In this document: positions 23,605 to 36,618 of the stretch, in pieces
Layout: every line of letters starts with the position of its first letter
Numbering within the stretch: the first letter of the stretch is position 1
NCBI GenBank assembly: GCA_004026145.2
Contig: CP034983.1
Span: 14,445,488-14,509,487 of the forward strand
Source of the DNA: Takifugu bimaculatus
Taxonomy: Eukaryota; Chordata; Actinopteri; Tetraodontiformes; Tetraodontidae
DNA length: 64,000 nt
Direction of reading: 5' to 3'
Position numbers and translations under genes: made by a program
Notes under the pieces: generated by a model
Database searches by the model: none
What the model was told of the DNA's origin: nothing
The model's input: the letters and a program-made list of their open reading frames with translations, nothing else

Positions 23605-26406
23605 TTAGTTGTTGGAGTTTATCCTACCGGGACAGAACAAAGGAGGCGGTGGGGGTAAATGAGGAGTGGGAGGCAGCCCTGGCGTGGAGTGCTGCAGGGG
23701 GAAGGATAGATGGCTTCCACGGATGGGTTGCGGGTTAGAAGCAGTGGTGGGCGTGGCCGCGGATGTGGCGGGAAGCATCGCCAGCTGCACCTGGCCGCCG
23801 GAGTCCACAGCGAGCGAGGCCAGGGGCGGGTCGAGGCCGGCGGGGTTGCTGATGCGGAAGCATTTTTCCCGGTGGGCTTTGAGCATGTTGGAGAAGCGAA
23901 ACCTCTGGCCGCACACCTCGCAGGGGTAGGGCTTCTCCCCGGTGTGGGTGCGGCGGTGGCGCTTCATGTTGGGCCGGCTGGTGAAGCTCTTCCCGCAGAT
24001 CTCACAGATGTACGGCTTCTCTCCTGCAGGGAAACGGGTGCGAAAAACCTCCATCATCACACTCACAGGGACGGTTTCAGACACAATAAAGAGCCAAAAT
24101 GTACTGAAACGCTCACCAGTGTGCGTCTTCATGTGTTCGTCGAAGTATTGCTTCATGTTGAAGTCCTTCCCGCACCACTGACACATGAACTGTTTGTGTC
24201 CGATGTGGATGCTCATGTGGGACCGCAGCTGATATTTGTACTGGAAGCGCTCGCTGCAGTTCTGCAACCACAAACGTTTGGGTCAGCGCACGACGGACGG
24301 CGATTTAAAACGGAGCCGGAAAACGTGCTCCCACCTCGCACTTGAAGGGCTTCTCCCCCGAGTGCTGCAGCGAGTGGACCTTCAGGGACATGCTGCGTTT
24401 GAAGGACTTCCCGCACGTCTCACAGGTGAACGGCATGTCCTTGGTGTGGGCTGAACGCACAGAACAGGACACGGCGAGGGTTTTAAATAATGAACCATCA
24501 TCACCGTTACACCTGCACTGCTGTCAGAGGGGGCTGAAGCATTAGAAAGTGGCACCCTAAGGGTCGTCTTATTGCTACATTAGCTGCTTTTGCTAAGTAC
24601 AAAAAGGATAAATCAGAGACCCTTGACTGCAGAAATAATGAATCTTAGTTCTCTGCCTGGCAGCGAAATTAGACGCGCATCTCACAAAAGCTGGAAAAGG
24701 AAAACGACGCCCAAAACAACTTCTCTGCCCAACAATCGGCGGGGGTATAAAAGGAAGCCCCCCGGGGTCGCCTGTCACTCACCGACCATGTGCTTCCTCA
24801 CGTGGGCCATGGTGTAAAACTTCTTCTCGCAGATCTCGCATGAGAACTTCTTCTCCGCGTAGCCGTGGACGATCTTGTTGTGCTCGTGCAACGACCACAG
24901 CTTTTTGAAGGCCTTGCCACACGTGACACACTTGGACACAATGGGACAAAGAAAAAAGAGGTCTTCAGCCGATCGGGGTCAACGTACACGGGAGGCCGTG
25001 TAGATCAAAGCTACCTGTACCTGGATGCTCTTCTCGCAGTCCGTCTGCTGGTGCAGCAGCAGCTCGCTCTCCAGCAGGAAGCGCTTCCCGCAGTTGCTGC
25101 AGCTCTGCATGCGGTTGTGGGTGACGGTCATGTGCTTCTCCAGGTACCAGCGGTTGTTGAAGATGCGAGGGCATTTCTTACACTGGAAATGCTGCTTCTC
25201 CTCCAGCCTCACTTTCTGGCCCAGAGCCTCCATGTCCGGCGCCCTCTTCCCGCCCTGTCGCTGGTTGGCCAACGTGGCCTCCGCCAGCGTCTGTCGCAAA
25301 GAGGCGGCGGTGCCCGCCATGGCGAAAGCTCTGGTCCCCCTGCGGGGTCTCTCCATCGCCGCTGGCTGCTCCAAACAGGGAATGTTTAAGGTGTTCTCCT
25401 CTTCCTCTTCGTCTTCCTCCTCGTCCTCGCTGCTCTGCCCCAGCATGTCCCCCCTCCTAAGGATCTCGTCCTCCTCGTCTCCAACTGTGCCGACATTCTC
25501 CGTCTCGTTCTCCTCGTCGTCCTCCGAGATGCTGTCTTTGTCGCGGCGGCGGCCAAAGATGGCCGTCGTCTCCGGGGCGGATTTGCCCTCTGACCCCTTC
25601 GACACGTTAAGGGTCTGGTTGTTCAGGTTGACCTCAACTATGATCTGGTCTCTGTTAAAGGAGCCGTGACCATCGGCGGCCTTTGGTTCTTCCCCGTTCC
25701 TTTCCACTTTGCACAAAGATGCCACGCCTGAGCTGGCGCCACCTGTCGGCCCCTCCTCCTTTGGGTAATATGGCTTCTGCTGGGATGCCGTCTTTCCTGT
25801 GTCCTCCACTCGAACAGAAAAGGGGCTGCTGCCCTCCCTCCTGTACGCCCTCCCCAGCTCCGACTCCTGCTTGATCTCGGGGTACAATCGGCTGGGCGAC
25901 ACCTTCACGGCGGCCGGGTCGCCGCCGCTGGCCATGTCTTCCGCGGAGGTCCTGAGCGAGTGGTTGCTGATGAGATCTCGACAGGAAGCCGCTATGTCGC
26001 TCATCTGGAGGAGGGTGGCAGCATTGAGCACGTCCCGGACAGTGCGACTGCTCACCAGCAGTTTGGAGGTGTAGATGAAGTTGAGGATCTGCTGCAAGCC
26101 CTGCGATGTCAGAGCGTCCAGCGACAGGTCCACCCGCCGCAGATGCTTGCTCTGGGCGAACAGAGAGTGGAAGAAGGGGCTGTAGGCCGCCAGCACGCCC
26201 TTGTGTGCGGGGAAGGTGCTGTGCTGGCGCACCAGGACGATGTCGACGTCGCACAGGTCAGGCTGGAAGAGGCGCTGCTCGTTCAACCTGTCCATCAAAC
26301 ACGTGAAGTGCAGAGCCACATCCTCCACCAGAGAGAACTCAGCAGTGGGGAAGTCTGTGGTCTTCTCCACTATGAGCTGGAGGCACAGATGCAGAGAGGA
26401 GGTCAT
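23605..26406 (-). CDS. zbtb47: zinc finger and BTB domain-containing protein 47
   Basis: Nuclear BTB/C2H2 transcription factor. Exons on the minus strand: 26406-25021, 24930-24783, 24450-24335, 24261-24117, 24023-23605. The frame is intact through all junctions and gives 737 residues (human about 747). The BTB domain follows a short N-terminal region (LCDVDIVLVRQHSTFPAHKG). Then comes an acidic middle with a SEDEEEDEEEEEN run and the conserved IIVEVNLNNQTLNVS. Nine C2H2 fingers follow, the first starting FQCKKCPRIFNN and the last YPCEVCGQRFRFSN. The proline-rich tail ends RINSNN. The start is Met at 26406 (MTSSLHLCLQ); a pyrimidine tract and AG (26409-26408) lie one base before it. Hence the coding exon is preceded by an intron, and the 5' UTR exon is further right. 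It is convergent with klhl40, whereas I recall these genes as parallel in human. Confidence 0.97.
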
Positions 26407-26994
26407 GCTGGACAAGAGGTTGACAGAGAAAACAAGTGCACAAGCAGGTGCCACATCAACCAGACCCTGCAGAGTGGATCATCACCATCATCACCGTTAC
26501 AATAAACAGAGTGCCACATCACGCTGAGCCCTTCTTTCCTGTGGAGAATCACTTAGTCGATTAAAAGGTTCTTTACAGGACACACAGGAAACACACCTTA
26601 GTCCAGAAGGACGTATAGGCTGTTACATCTCGTTAAATGTAACGTGATCCTGCACCTTATATTTTAAACGCTATAAAGTACCGGTTCATCTTTAAATTCA
26701 GCTCTTTTTGATTTGTGTTTGTGTTCAGTCTCAGTACAAAAGGAATAAATCAATATCTAATATACGTGATACGGAATTCCGGAATTCAGAGGGGGGAAGA
26801 AAAAATCCAAAAAGGTGCAACACTCAAGGCTCTGTGCAAGGTCCTCAACTTCCCAAGGTGGGTTTATTTTAGCACAGGAAGGGCAGGGTTTCGATCCAGG
26901 CGCGATGTGAGCGAGGACAGAGCGGCCTAACGCGCGCGCGCGTGTGCCGACTCTCAAACATGCGTATGTAACGTGCAGCCACGCAGGGGAAGGA

Positions 26995-26998
<4 letters not shown>

Positions 26999-27026
<28 letters not shown>
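26999..27026. repeat. (CA)n microsatellite
   Basis: Fourteen CA units in a row, next to a short CG-rich run at about 26930-26943. Confidence 0.95.
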
Positions 27027-27028
<2 letters not shown>

Positions 27029-29707
27029 TGAGGGGAGTGGTGGGAGCATTGGTATTCAAGGCCATCTCCCCCCATTAGCCGGCTCTCTCGGCACACCCGC
27101 ACACTACACTGTCCCTGAGGATTGAGAATTATGCACGAGACAAAACATGTCGGGAGAAATAATTAGGGAAACCAGGCTGAATAAATACTAAATAACCCTC
27201 CAAACAATTAGGGGGATTCATCATTCTGGGCATCTCTTGGCGGTAGAGAAGCACACGTGAAGACAAGGCTCGGTTTGCAGGACACGATGTAGCTATGGAG
27301 CTGCATTAATGTCTTCTTTAAAGAATGATTGAATATCAGGGCTAAAATGCTCCTTTGGCTTTCCCAAACACGTCGATATGGCTGGGAAACAGACTTGCAT
27401 TTGGGCCCAATCCGGCAAATCTGTCCCATCTGAATTAGGAAGTAAATTGACTGCTTCGTAGTTCGTGGCTGCTGATTTTGACTCCGGGACGAGAGGGGAG
27501 TGGGAGAGGCTACAAACATTACCCAAGGGCAAACTGCTGCAGCCCTAATCAGATCATGTTGCACACTGGAACTTCTTTGGAGATCACAATCAAGTTCTCC
27601 TGAAATTCAAATAGGACCACTCAAAGATTCAATTCTACGTTGCGAAAGGCAATTTAGTGCGAAAAAACAGGCGAGACTCTTTCAGGACTGCACCCGGCCC
27701 TGCTCCAGGACTGCAAACAGGTTGCCTATTCAGCAGTTTTAAAACAAGTCTAGACACAATTCAAGATGGACACAGTCTGTTTCAGGAACGAGAGATGCGG
27801 TTCTTTTGATCATTTAAATAAGAAACCAGGATCATTCGGCACAGTTCGTCCCTGAAATGATTAAATACCTCAGGAAACTGCTGCAAATAATCAACTTTTG
27901 TTACAATTACAGTAAAAGGTAGCATCAGTTAGCTCACTAATGCAACTGAAGTCTTCTCGTTGGTGGGAAAAAACAGTTAAGCTATAAAAGTTTTGAAGTA
28001 AAATGTCTAAAATGTGGGCTAAACTAGAGACGAATAAAGAGAATAGACACTAAACTTTGGGTAATAAATTGTTCATGTGAGCTATTATCTTATTTTCACC
28101 CCATTCAAATCCAAACAACGAAAATCCAACTACCAGTCAAACAAACTACAGTACGGGACACATTTAACCCCTCTCTCATTATCCACCTCTGTCAGAAATG
28201 TCAGAGTGAGCGGAACACTGCCTTTAACCAGTCAGACTGCTTCTCGATCCATTATTCATACCTGGCCTGACCCGTGACAAACGCAGCAGGCGGGGGGATT
28301 ACCGACTTACAAAATGTGGAGCATCAATCAAGGTTCTGTACACAGCCCCCCCCCACCCACCCCCACCCCCCGGCTGCTAAATGGAAGAGCCGAGGAGCCG
28401 ACCTGATAAACTGGGGTGTGACTGGTTGAACCAGCACTGGACCAGAAGCCCTGAGTCACGGCGTCACTTCATCAGTGCGCCGACCTTTCTCCTGCACACC
28501 TTTTCTACTACACGCCACCGATTTAGGACTTTTGAGCGTCCGCGTGTCTGTGGGCGCCCCTACAGTCGCAGGATGTGAGATAACCTCCGCCAAGCTGCCA
28601 TTTCAGCGGGCAGGTCACTGTGATGAAGCTGAGAGGCAGCGGCGGACATAAAAGGCGGCAACTGGGATCATCTGGGGCCCCTTCTGTCACAACCGAATTG
28701 AGCCTCAAAGCAAACCTGAGGGTTTGTGCACTGGATGATATTAAATTGGGGTTTCAGTCCAGAACTGTGTCAATACACAACGTTCTGAGGTTCTGGGTTG
28801 TAACTCCAGCATTTTGCGTGACTTCTTACATCCCAAAATAGGCACCAACTTGCTGGATTGGGGACTCTTAAATGACCTGCAAAGCACTGGCGACCTGTCA
28901 AGGTTGTGTTCCTGAGAAAGAGCCCTGTTTATGCTTCAAACAGCGTGTGTGACAGCCAGTAGTGAGCAGAGAGCCACGCCTGGCTGCCTGGGAACGGGCC
29001 GAACCGTCGGCAGAGGCCAACGTCGGAGCGCGGTCACGGTCGTGTCGATCGTTTGAGGGAGGAAAGCTGCGCATTCAGAAAGAGAGAGAGTCGCGCGGGG
29101 GTTAAAGCTATTCTGCCCACGGAATGAACTCTTCTTTCATCACATCTCTGTCTCTTTTTAAACTAATCGGATCCTGTTAGCATTCAGCTTAAAATACCAA
29201 TCGGGCTGTAGGATTACTCTCCACAAAGTTCGACTCATTACAACGATAACATCCATAGGCAAAATCTATGAATAAAGTGATTATTTCTAATTAAATAGAT
29301 TACTGGGATCAACTTTTACTTTACAGGGTCGTTCTGATGCAGCTCCCTCAACTAAACCCAGCTGCACATTCGAGTGAAGCATCAAAATCCTCATCCAGCA
29401 AATGTCCAACTGCCCGCCTGCACGCTGAAGTCACCTTTCTCGTCAGATCACGAGCAGATCACGCCACCAGACAGCGATCTCTGGCTGCCCTGGCGTCACC
29501 CTGCAGGATGGGGGAAGGGGGGCGGGGCGTCCCTGCCACCTCCACCCATGGAGTTCCAGCAACCCCAGTAAAGAGCACACTCAGCAGCTTTCCTCGCAGC
29601 CAGGCCTCCTGCCGAGGGTCCCTGTACGAGGCCTGACATGACTGGCACCCGGAGGAAGGAGATCGGGCACCGTGTCAGGCCTCATCTCAGTCACTGGCAC
29701 AGAGATG

Positions 29708-29731
29708 GTAACACACACACACACACACACA
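29708..29731. repeat. (AC)n microsatellite
   Basis: About eleven AC units in a row. Confidence 0.9.
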
Positions 29732-31882
29732 GATCCCTGTGTAATCATCAGTACTGATGACCGCAAAGCAGGACACGAACTCTCCCCGAGATCACACAGT
29801 CGCGACGGCTTTGCTGAAAGTGAGAAATGGACCGGGTCGGGCGTAAAACGCCGACCGAACGGAACGGGACAAGGACGTGTCATTTCAGGCAGAGTCCAAT
29901 CAGATGGCTATTAAAAAGTCATCAGGGTAATGAGTGCCTCTGTGTCCTCTGTGCGCGCTCACCAGAAACTCCCCCCGCTCGCCGCCGGTGCAGACAGGGT
30001 CAGTCCGAGAGGAGCCGAGCCGCGGATTCTGCAGGTGAGAGGCGGGGCTTAACCCTCAGGGGTGTTATCTAGTCAGCAGCCTGGACCCGACCAGCCGTGC
30101 GCACCGCTGGGATACGAGGGTTGCTAACATCATGCTAACATCATAACAACCTGTCAGTGCATGAGGAATCTTCCACGTGCAGGCGGCAGTTTGCTGCATA
30201 GACGGGTGAGGTTAAAGGCTGTGGGGGGGCAACGGAGGCTCAGAACAGGTCGGAAAACAGCCGTCGTCTCACAGTCCGGTGGGATATAATGTAGGTTCTT
30301 TGAAGCAGCCTCACCAGCCCCGTAGGTACACGTTAGATACGGCAATGGTTCGAGACGGTGACAGTTTGGCCTTTGGTGTCTTTCATCAGTCTTGCATGTA
30401 TGGGTGGGTGGTTGGGGGGTCTGCCTTCTTATCTGTGCCCATGGGCCCCTGTTTCTTTTAATCCACCCATGTGTCTGCTGGAAGATTCCTCCTCTGTCTG
30501 CAGCGTGAACCCTCTCCTCTCCTCTAAATCCAATCAGCACCCGCCGCTGACCTTGAGGTAAAGGAAGCACATACAGTAGCTGCACATCCCCATCTGCAGC
30601 GCCCACGTGCGCATACCTGCATCCTAATCGCGAAGGTAATGACATCCGGCACGTGCAGCGCCGAAGCGCGCCAAACACAATGAAAGATGGGATTTACACG
30701 GGCTTCGACTCGAATTATGTGTTATCAAGCGGGACGATTGAGCCTGATTGATTGTCGAACAAGTGACAAGGACTCGGTTTTTAAAGGCCCAGCTGAGATA
30801 ATTACAGCGCTGCGATTAAAATAAAAGACCAGGCCATTAAAAATCGATGCCTGCCAGCTGACGGAGGCACGGTGGTCTCGCCGCCGAGGTCACGTCAGAG
30901 CGGAGCCCGACAGATGACACTGGCGTTTAACGTCGACAGCGAGAGCCACAATCCTGTGAATTAGCAATGCTGTGACGCAGACGGCTTAAAAATCCTCTCG
31001 TTTTGTTGAACGTGGACTTCACTCTCCGGAAACTGAGCATTCCTCCATCAGAAGATGATGGTTTCATGCAGATTTTACCATTAAAATGTGGTTTACAGGA
31101 CATATCAAGGTTTATTTAAGTGACAGGAAAGCCTCCTCCTCACTGAAAGGTCGTTTCCTGTCCCAATCCAACAATTTTCCTGACAGCAGCAGCAGGTTTA
31201 ATCTTCATATGTTGATATATTTGCATGGTAACGCAACAGCAGATGACAAACCGACAAACAAGTGTAACCAGGCGTAAACGCTAAGAAAAATATGGCGCGG
31301 GAGAGCAGGAGCGGCATCTTTTTGACACGGGCCGTTTGACACGGATAAGGAGCGCGGGTTCGCCTGTCAGAGCGCGCCTCGTCTGGAGCTGAGCGGCCGG
31401 ACTGGAGGAGGTAGAAGCGTCCACGCTGAAGCCCTGCCAGGAAGCGTGCGTCTGGGCCGGTGGGCTCGGGGAAAAAGTGCTGAGTCAGGACGCCTGCCGA
31501 GGGAGATGCTGGCGTCTGCTCACACAAAGGAGTACACCGACGCTCTGTCAGACCAAACGGCACACCTGCCCGGGGTGCATGAACTCACAGACTCCAAATA
31601 CCCGCCGTGCGGATAACGCCAAGCCGGGTGAGGTATTTCTGCCGGTCGAGAGCAAGCAGCAACAAGTCAAACAAAACGAGGGCCAGAGGAGTAAAAGAGT
31701 GAAAGTCCCGACTTAGAAGTCGTCCAAAAGGCACAAAAAAAGTTTCTGTTGGGGAGGAGAAGCAGGTGCAGACACAACCGTGGCTATAACACGGGAGGAA
31801 AACCGTGATATCCTAATTATCCCATGACACGCCGACAGAAGAGGCTAACACGAGACACTTAAAAGGCCCTTATCAGTGGAAT

Positions 31883-31914
<32 letters not shown>
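31883..31914. repeat. (GT)n microsatellite
   Basis: About fifteen GT units in a row. Confidence 0.95.
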
Positions 31915-31917
<3 letters not shown>

Positions 31918-32068
31918 CGGACGTTTGATGAGAAGGTCAGAGAGGATGAAGAGAGAAAAAAAGAGCAGGAGACGAGGAGCATCGGCTTTGAATGGCCACT
32001 GGCAATCAATGACCAACTGGAGAGCAGAGTGGAGGCGAGTTTAAAGGGAAGAAACGTGCCATTGGAGG

Positions 32069-32088
32069 TGGGGGGGGGGGGGGGGGGG
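32069..32088. repeat. poly-G run
   Basis: An almost unbroken run of about 19 G residues. Homopolymers of this length are hard to sequence, so its exact length is doubtful. Poly-C runs of 10-15 bases also occur near 16561, 32310 and 33466. Confidence 0.9.
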
Positions 32089-33799
32089 ACTCATTTGCAC
32101 CAGAGGAGGAGAAAAGCTTCGAGAAGTGTCGAACAAAGAGGGGCGCACTTGGTCAACCTGGGTCTTTGTGGGAGTTGACAGGTAACTTTAAAGCCTGGAA
32201 ATAACAGGCGAGCCACTTTCCCGGGCTTTGAGTTAACAAAGCTAAAGCGACGCCAACGAAGCATCACAAATTCTTGAAGACTTAACTGTCAATGCCTTCT
32301 TCTGATGTGCCCCCCCCCCCCCATTTGGACCTATTCCTTTACTGCAGCCTACCACCAGAGGGCCACTGTCACACACATCATTATGCACAGTGTATACGCC
32401 TCGTTGCGCAATAACTGCTGCACAATAAAAACAACCAGTCTTGTTTCCCCCACACGACGCTGCCAACGATGCTAACTGTCACGTAGCACAGGTTCCTAAA
32501 AGACGAGGCATTATTTTAAAATGGAACAAAATAAAACTCGTTTTGCTTTGATGCGCTTTAGAACTAACCTTCTCCGCTTTAAGGGTTTCAACCTCTTAGT
32601 TCGGCCTGAATTCATCCCAAGAACACCTCTGACTGACAATTAAAGGTTAATAGGAAAAAAGAAAAAAAAGGTCCTCCCAGTCTGGAGTCTTGTTTCCACC
32701 ATTACCAAAATGTTGCTCTGTGAAGACTCAGGCACTGCTCTTAATGTGGGGATCATAAATTAGCAGCACCTACAGTCAGGTCTGCGTCTCCATGGAGAGC
32801 GGCCTCCTACCAGCAGCAGGAAAATGTCTGCTGTCGTTTGTTGCCAGGCCTCAGGAGCGGCTGCGCTCGTCATGGGGGCCGAGGACAGTCTCCACACTCA
32901 GCACCCACAGACGGGAGGGGGCAGGAATGTCCCCGAGAGATTATGTGAAAGCACCTGGTGCAGGAAGAACCAGGGAGGAGCTGCACTCTGTTGCATCTTT
33001 GTCTCCATTTCAGTTTTGTTTTGAGCCAAACTGAATCTTTTCACTCCTTTTGCATCTTGTTTTGTGCTGTTCTGTGTCTTGTACAGGTTGTTTTCTCTTT
33101 GTAGTTGTGTTACATCACCTGTATCTTTGTTGTTTTGCACCTGCTTCCTCTGTTTTGCAATCTTTAGCGATGCTTCGGAGCTGCTTTGTATCCAGTATCT
33201 TGTATTTTTTGGCAAAACAAGTTTTTCCTGCATCCCTTTGCGGACGCCATGCACAGTAGGTCTAAACCCACAGGTTTTAGGTGAGGCTGTGGGGGTGGGG
33301 GGGATGACAAGGACTAATCTGCTCTTATTTCCACAAAGATTGTAGCAGGAATTATCTAGGACACTTTTGTCCCAACTGTGGAAGGGTGAAAAGTATCTCA
33401 AAACACCAGATGAGTTCACCCTCTTACACAGAAAAAGATGATCAACAGCAGTCCCGAAAAACATCCCCCCCCCCCCCCCACCAGAAGCCACCCAGCGAGC
33501 ACCAGACCTAACCCCGCTGACCTGACCCAGATATTAACCCAAGCCTCCAGATGTGAACGCGCTGGGATTACTTCACCACTGCATCGAGCTCCACATGCTT
33601 TCCTAATGAGGCATCCCAGAGCGACCCCAGAGACAGAGCCGCCTGTCGGTCTCTTTTCCCACAACTCTATTAGCCTGCCCCTGCAGAACCCGTCCGGATT
33701 TACTGAAAACAGGAATGTGCACATCGCGGATTCTTGGTGACATCTACCCCTGCGTGCTGGCGCGAATCCGATGGATGTCACAGGCAAACTTGCCCCGCT

Positions 33800-34700
33800 G
33801 TCTGAGGGCGCGGAGGCAGTTTAGGTTCTCTCCTCCTGTCGACATTTGCGCCAGGCGCGACCTGAGCCTCCGGCGCAACATCTGAAAGAATTTAACTCCT
33901 TCTCTGCGTCGCCGCAGCTATTGTATCCGCCGCGACCCCTCGGCTGCTTCGGCGTCCAACTTGTGCAATGACAGCAAGTTGCAAACTTCACCACGGAGGA
34001 TAACGGGCGCCCAAAAACACGCGTGATGACAAGCGGCGTTGCGTGCGCGCAGCGAAGCGCAAGTGCGGTTAAGTTTGATCGGCCTGCTAAGTGGCTCAAA
34101 TTTGCAAGAGATCAAACAGGGACACGCGCACAGGGGGAAAAATAAACAAAAAAATCGCGGCGCTTCTTCGTAGCCTACCATTTTGATCCAGCGTCGCGAG
34201 GCTCCGAGGAGTCCCAGAATAACTCCTGCCGCACCAGTTTCCCCCTCGCCATGAAAATCGCCGCTGAATTGTCACATTTCTCCAGTTTCTGCCTTATCCT
34301 CAGTCTTTTCTCCCCCCGTGCTGCCGTAGCATTCAGACAGACAAAAATGCAGAGGCTGCTTTTGGAGAAGGAATTGGTGATTGGAGCTCGGGGATCATAT
34401 GGGCTTTTTTGTCAGACGTTTTTAAAGGGACACGGTACTTTTTCTTTTCCTTTTTTTTCCCACCCCCTTCCAAACGCGGAGTTCCGAGACGACGCGCAAT
34501 TCTCCCCAGTGGATTTGGCGCACATTCGGACTGGGAAGGACGCGCAGCCTGATGGCGCAAACGCCCCAGTGCGCTGCCCGTTTGCGCGCTGGGCGAGCCT
34601 GCACCCGGGTGACGTCACGCGGGCAAAAGGAGGGGGCGGTTGGGGCTTTATTTTAGTCATTTTTAACCTAACAGAGGGCATCGTAACTTTATTTGCACAA
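33800..34700 (-). promoter_or_regulatory. zbtb47: CpG-rich block, candidate zbtb47 promoter
   Basis: CpG density rises sharply here, with several GCGC and CGCG words, and falls again after about 34.65 kb. Because the zbtb47 coding exon begins right after a splice acceptor, its promoter must lie to the right. This is the strongest candidate block before nktr. The 5' UTR exon itself was not located. Confidence 0.4.
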
Positions 34701-36150
34701 TAATAAGCACGAACTTGTGATGTCATTTATCCACGCAAATCTCAACTTCTTTAATAACTGCAATAATTAGACATGACTAATTTAAACAGCATCTTGCCTA
34801 GTTATTTTTGATCATCCTTAATTTTTTAAAATCCTAATTCAGGTAAGAATACATTTTTTTAAATTTTGTAGTATACTTTTTAGAAAGCATATTTGTATGG
34901 CCTCCGTTATGAAATAAAACAGATTATATGTGTTTTATAGGTTTAATAGCACTCCTTCTATACACAGCGAGGGCAGTAATACTTTTAAAGGGATTCATTA
35001 TATGTTCATTTTTGGATGCAACGCTGGTGAAATAGATGCATCTTGGAGCTACTCACCGTCCCTCGCTTGTATGGAGAGGTTCCCTTTCTCCCTGCCTTCA
35101 TCATCATCGCCCTCATCATCAGTTTCCCTCGGTTTGACCTTGAAGCTGTCACTGTCAGGTTCTGACGAACGGGGCATCCTCCTCCATCGCATCGTTTACT
35201 TCTGCAAAACACGGAACAAAGACAGGGAACAAAGGGGTGAAAGAGGTCATTTTCAGGCTTTAAAATGTGCTTCTGAATTAAAGTTATCGTTATCAAAGTC
35301 ATTACATCGATTTCAACTGTCAAGAGTGGCATCGGTGTGATTTAAACTGGTGGTAAACCACACAGACGAAGCTTTATTTTGTCGTTTAAACATTCATCTG
35401 CTCTGTTTTTGGTTTCAGTGCCTGGACCTCGCTGCCACCGCTGACTCCAGAGCCGACCACATGGAGCACAAGTCGATATGCTCATAACAAGGTGGGGGGA
35501 AATTGATCACAGCCTGCAGCACGTCCCATTCATCACTTCCTGTCAGGGACTCAGACAGGCTTCAGTGTCAGCATGGAGGCAGTTCTTCAGCGCTGGGTCA
35601 AGCCCGGCCTCATGGACGCAGACCGCCATCGGCAGAGAGGTTTTTAAGATTACTCTTGATTTCTAAGACTAAGTGATATCATGTGTTTCTTTGATGAGCA
35701 GAAATGAAAAAGACTTAAGCTGAAATGTGAGGCAGGAGCATCAAGGTGCGTCCTCGGGGAGCCTTCACGTTAATCCGTGTGTTGTCAAAAATGGTTTTCT
35801 TTAGATGCAAATATGTAACTTTTCACACTCTTTTCCTAAAAGACATGAAAACCATAATCAGGCCTGACTCCAACAGATCAAGCTGAATGTTTGACTGATG
35901 GATGAAAAAACAAACACGCATCACCATACGAATATTTCCATCAAGAAATAATATTCACATCCAAATAAAAGCCATCATCTGTAATCTTTAAGCAGCAGAG
36001 GTGGATAATTGATGCGTGTCCTGCTGGTATTCTAAACCATTAACATCGGCTGCATTGTTCTTTCCGAACTAGAGGGGGCGCCCTAGAGACACGGGACAAA
36101 CGCACAGTGGCAAAATCTCTATAAAAAACAAGACGCAAGAGATATAATAG
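34700..36150. other. intergenic, no gene seen
   Basis: AT-rich, with no recognisable exon. A near-palindrome, CTAGAGGGGGCGCCCTAG, lies at about 36070-36087 and resembles a CTCF core. Confidence 0.4.
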
Positions 36151-36155
36151 AGATA

Positions 36156-36618
36156 TTTATTATAAACATTTAGAACTGAGTAAAATAAAAAATACTAGAC
36201 TCTGGATGCACCATCAAGATTTGGACATCGATAAAGGAAAAGGAACCTAGACAATGGTGGGAAACTTCGCGTCTCAAAATCCAGCAACTCTTCACAAATA
36301 AGACACAAAAGTATACATTTAGACCTTATAGCTGTACATTTCAGTGTATTAAAACTGCTGTAGAAAAGGAATACACAAAACTAGAAAAGTATGAAATATA
36401 TACAGTATACAGTAAAATTCTTCTCTCCCTCGCCAGCTAGTTGTTCTCTAAATGCAGCAGGCCCTAAACGTCTTTGGATCAACATTTTTGAACATGTTTG
36501 CTATCCTTTTTTCCCCCTCTACAGCTGATGTGTAACAAGTAAGAGAAAGAAGTAAAAGTGAAGAGGCAAAGTTGCGTGTCAGTCGTGGTTTTTGTTCCCT
36601 TTCAGTGCATTTGAACTC
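36156..36618 (-). terminator. nktr: nktr 3' UTR with polyadenylation signal
   Basis: TTTATT at 36156-36161 reads AATAAA on the minus strand, about 460 nt after the nktr stop codon. Confidence 0.5.

Larger units (their letters stand above)
26408..33800. other. gene-free stretch upstream of zbtb47
   Basis: About 7.4 kb with no recognisable exon; it is probably the 5' UTR intron and regulatory flank of zbtb47. It holds simple repeats listed separately and a good CTCF-like motif, CCACCAGAGGGCCAC, at about 32352-32366. Short open frames on both strands lack similarity and splice context. Confidence 0.5.

Noticed and set aside
23710..24345. 211-codon plus-strand frame
   Set aside because: Antisense of the zbtb47 zinc-finger exons and of the introns between them.
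24865..26505. Several long plus-strand frames
   Set aside because: Shadows of the large zbtb47 coding exon on the other strand.
26880..26905. GGTTTCGATCC word resembling a tRNA B box
   Set aside because: No A box or cloverleaf could be placed around it.
34251..34703. 150-codon plus-strand frame in the CpG block
   Set aside because: Starts with a signal-peptide-like stretch, but the rest has no domain or similarity and no splice context; probably chance.
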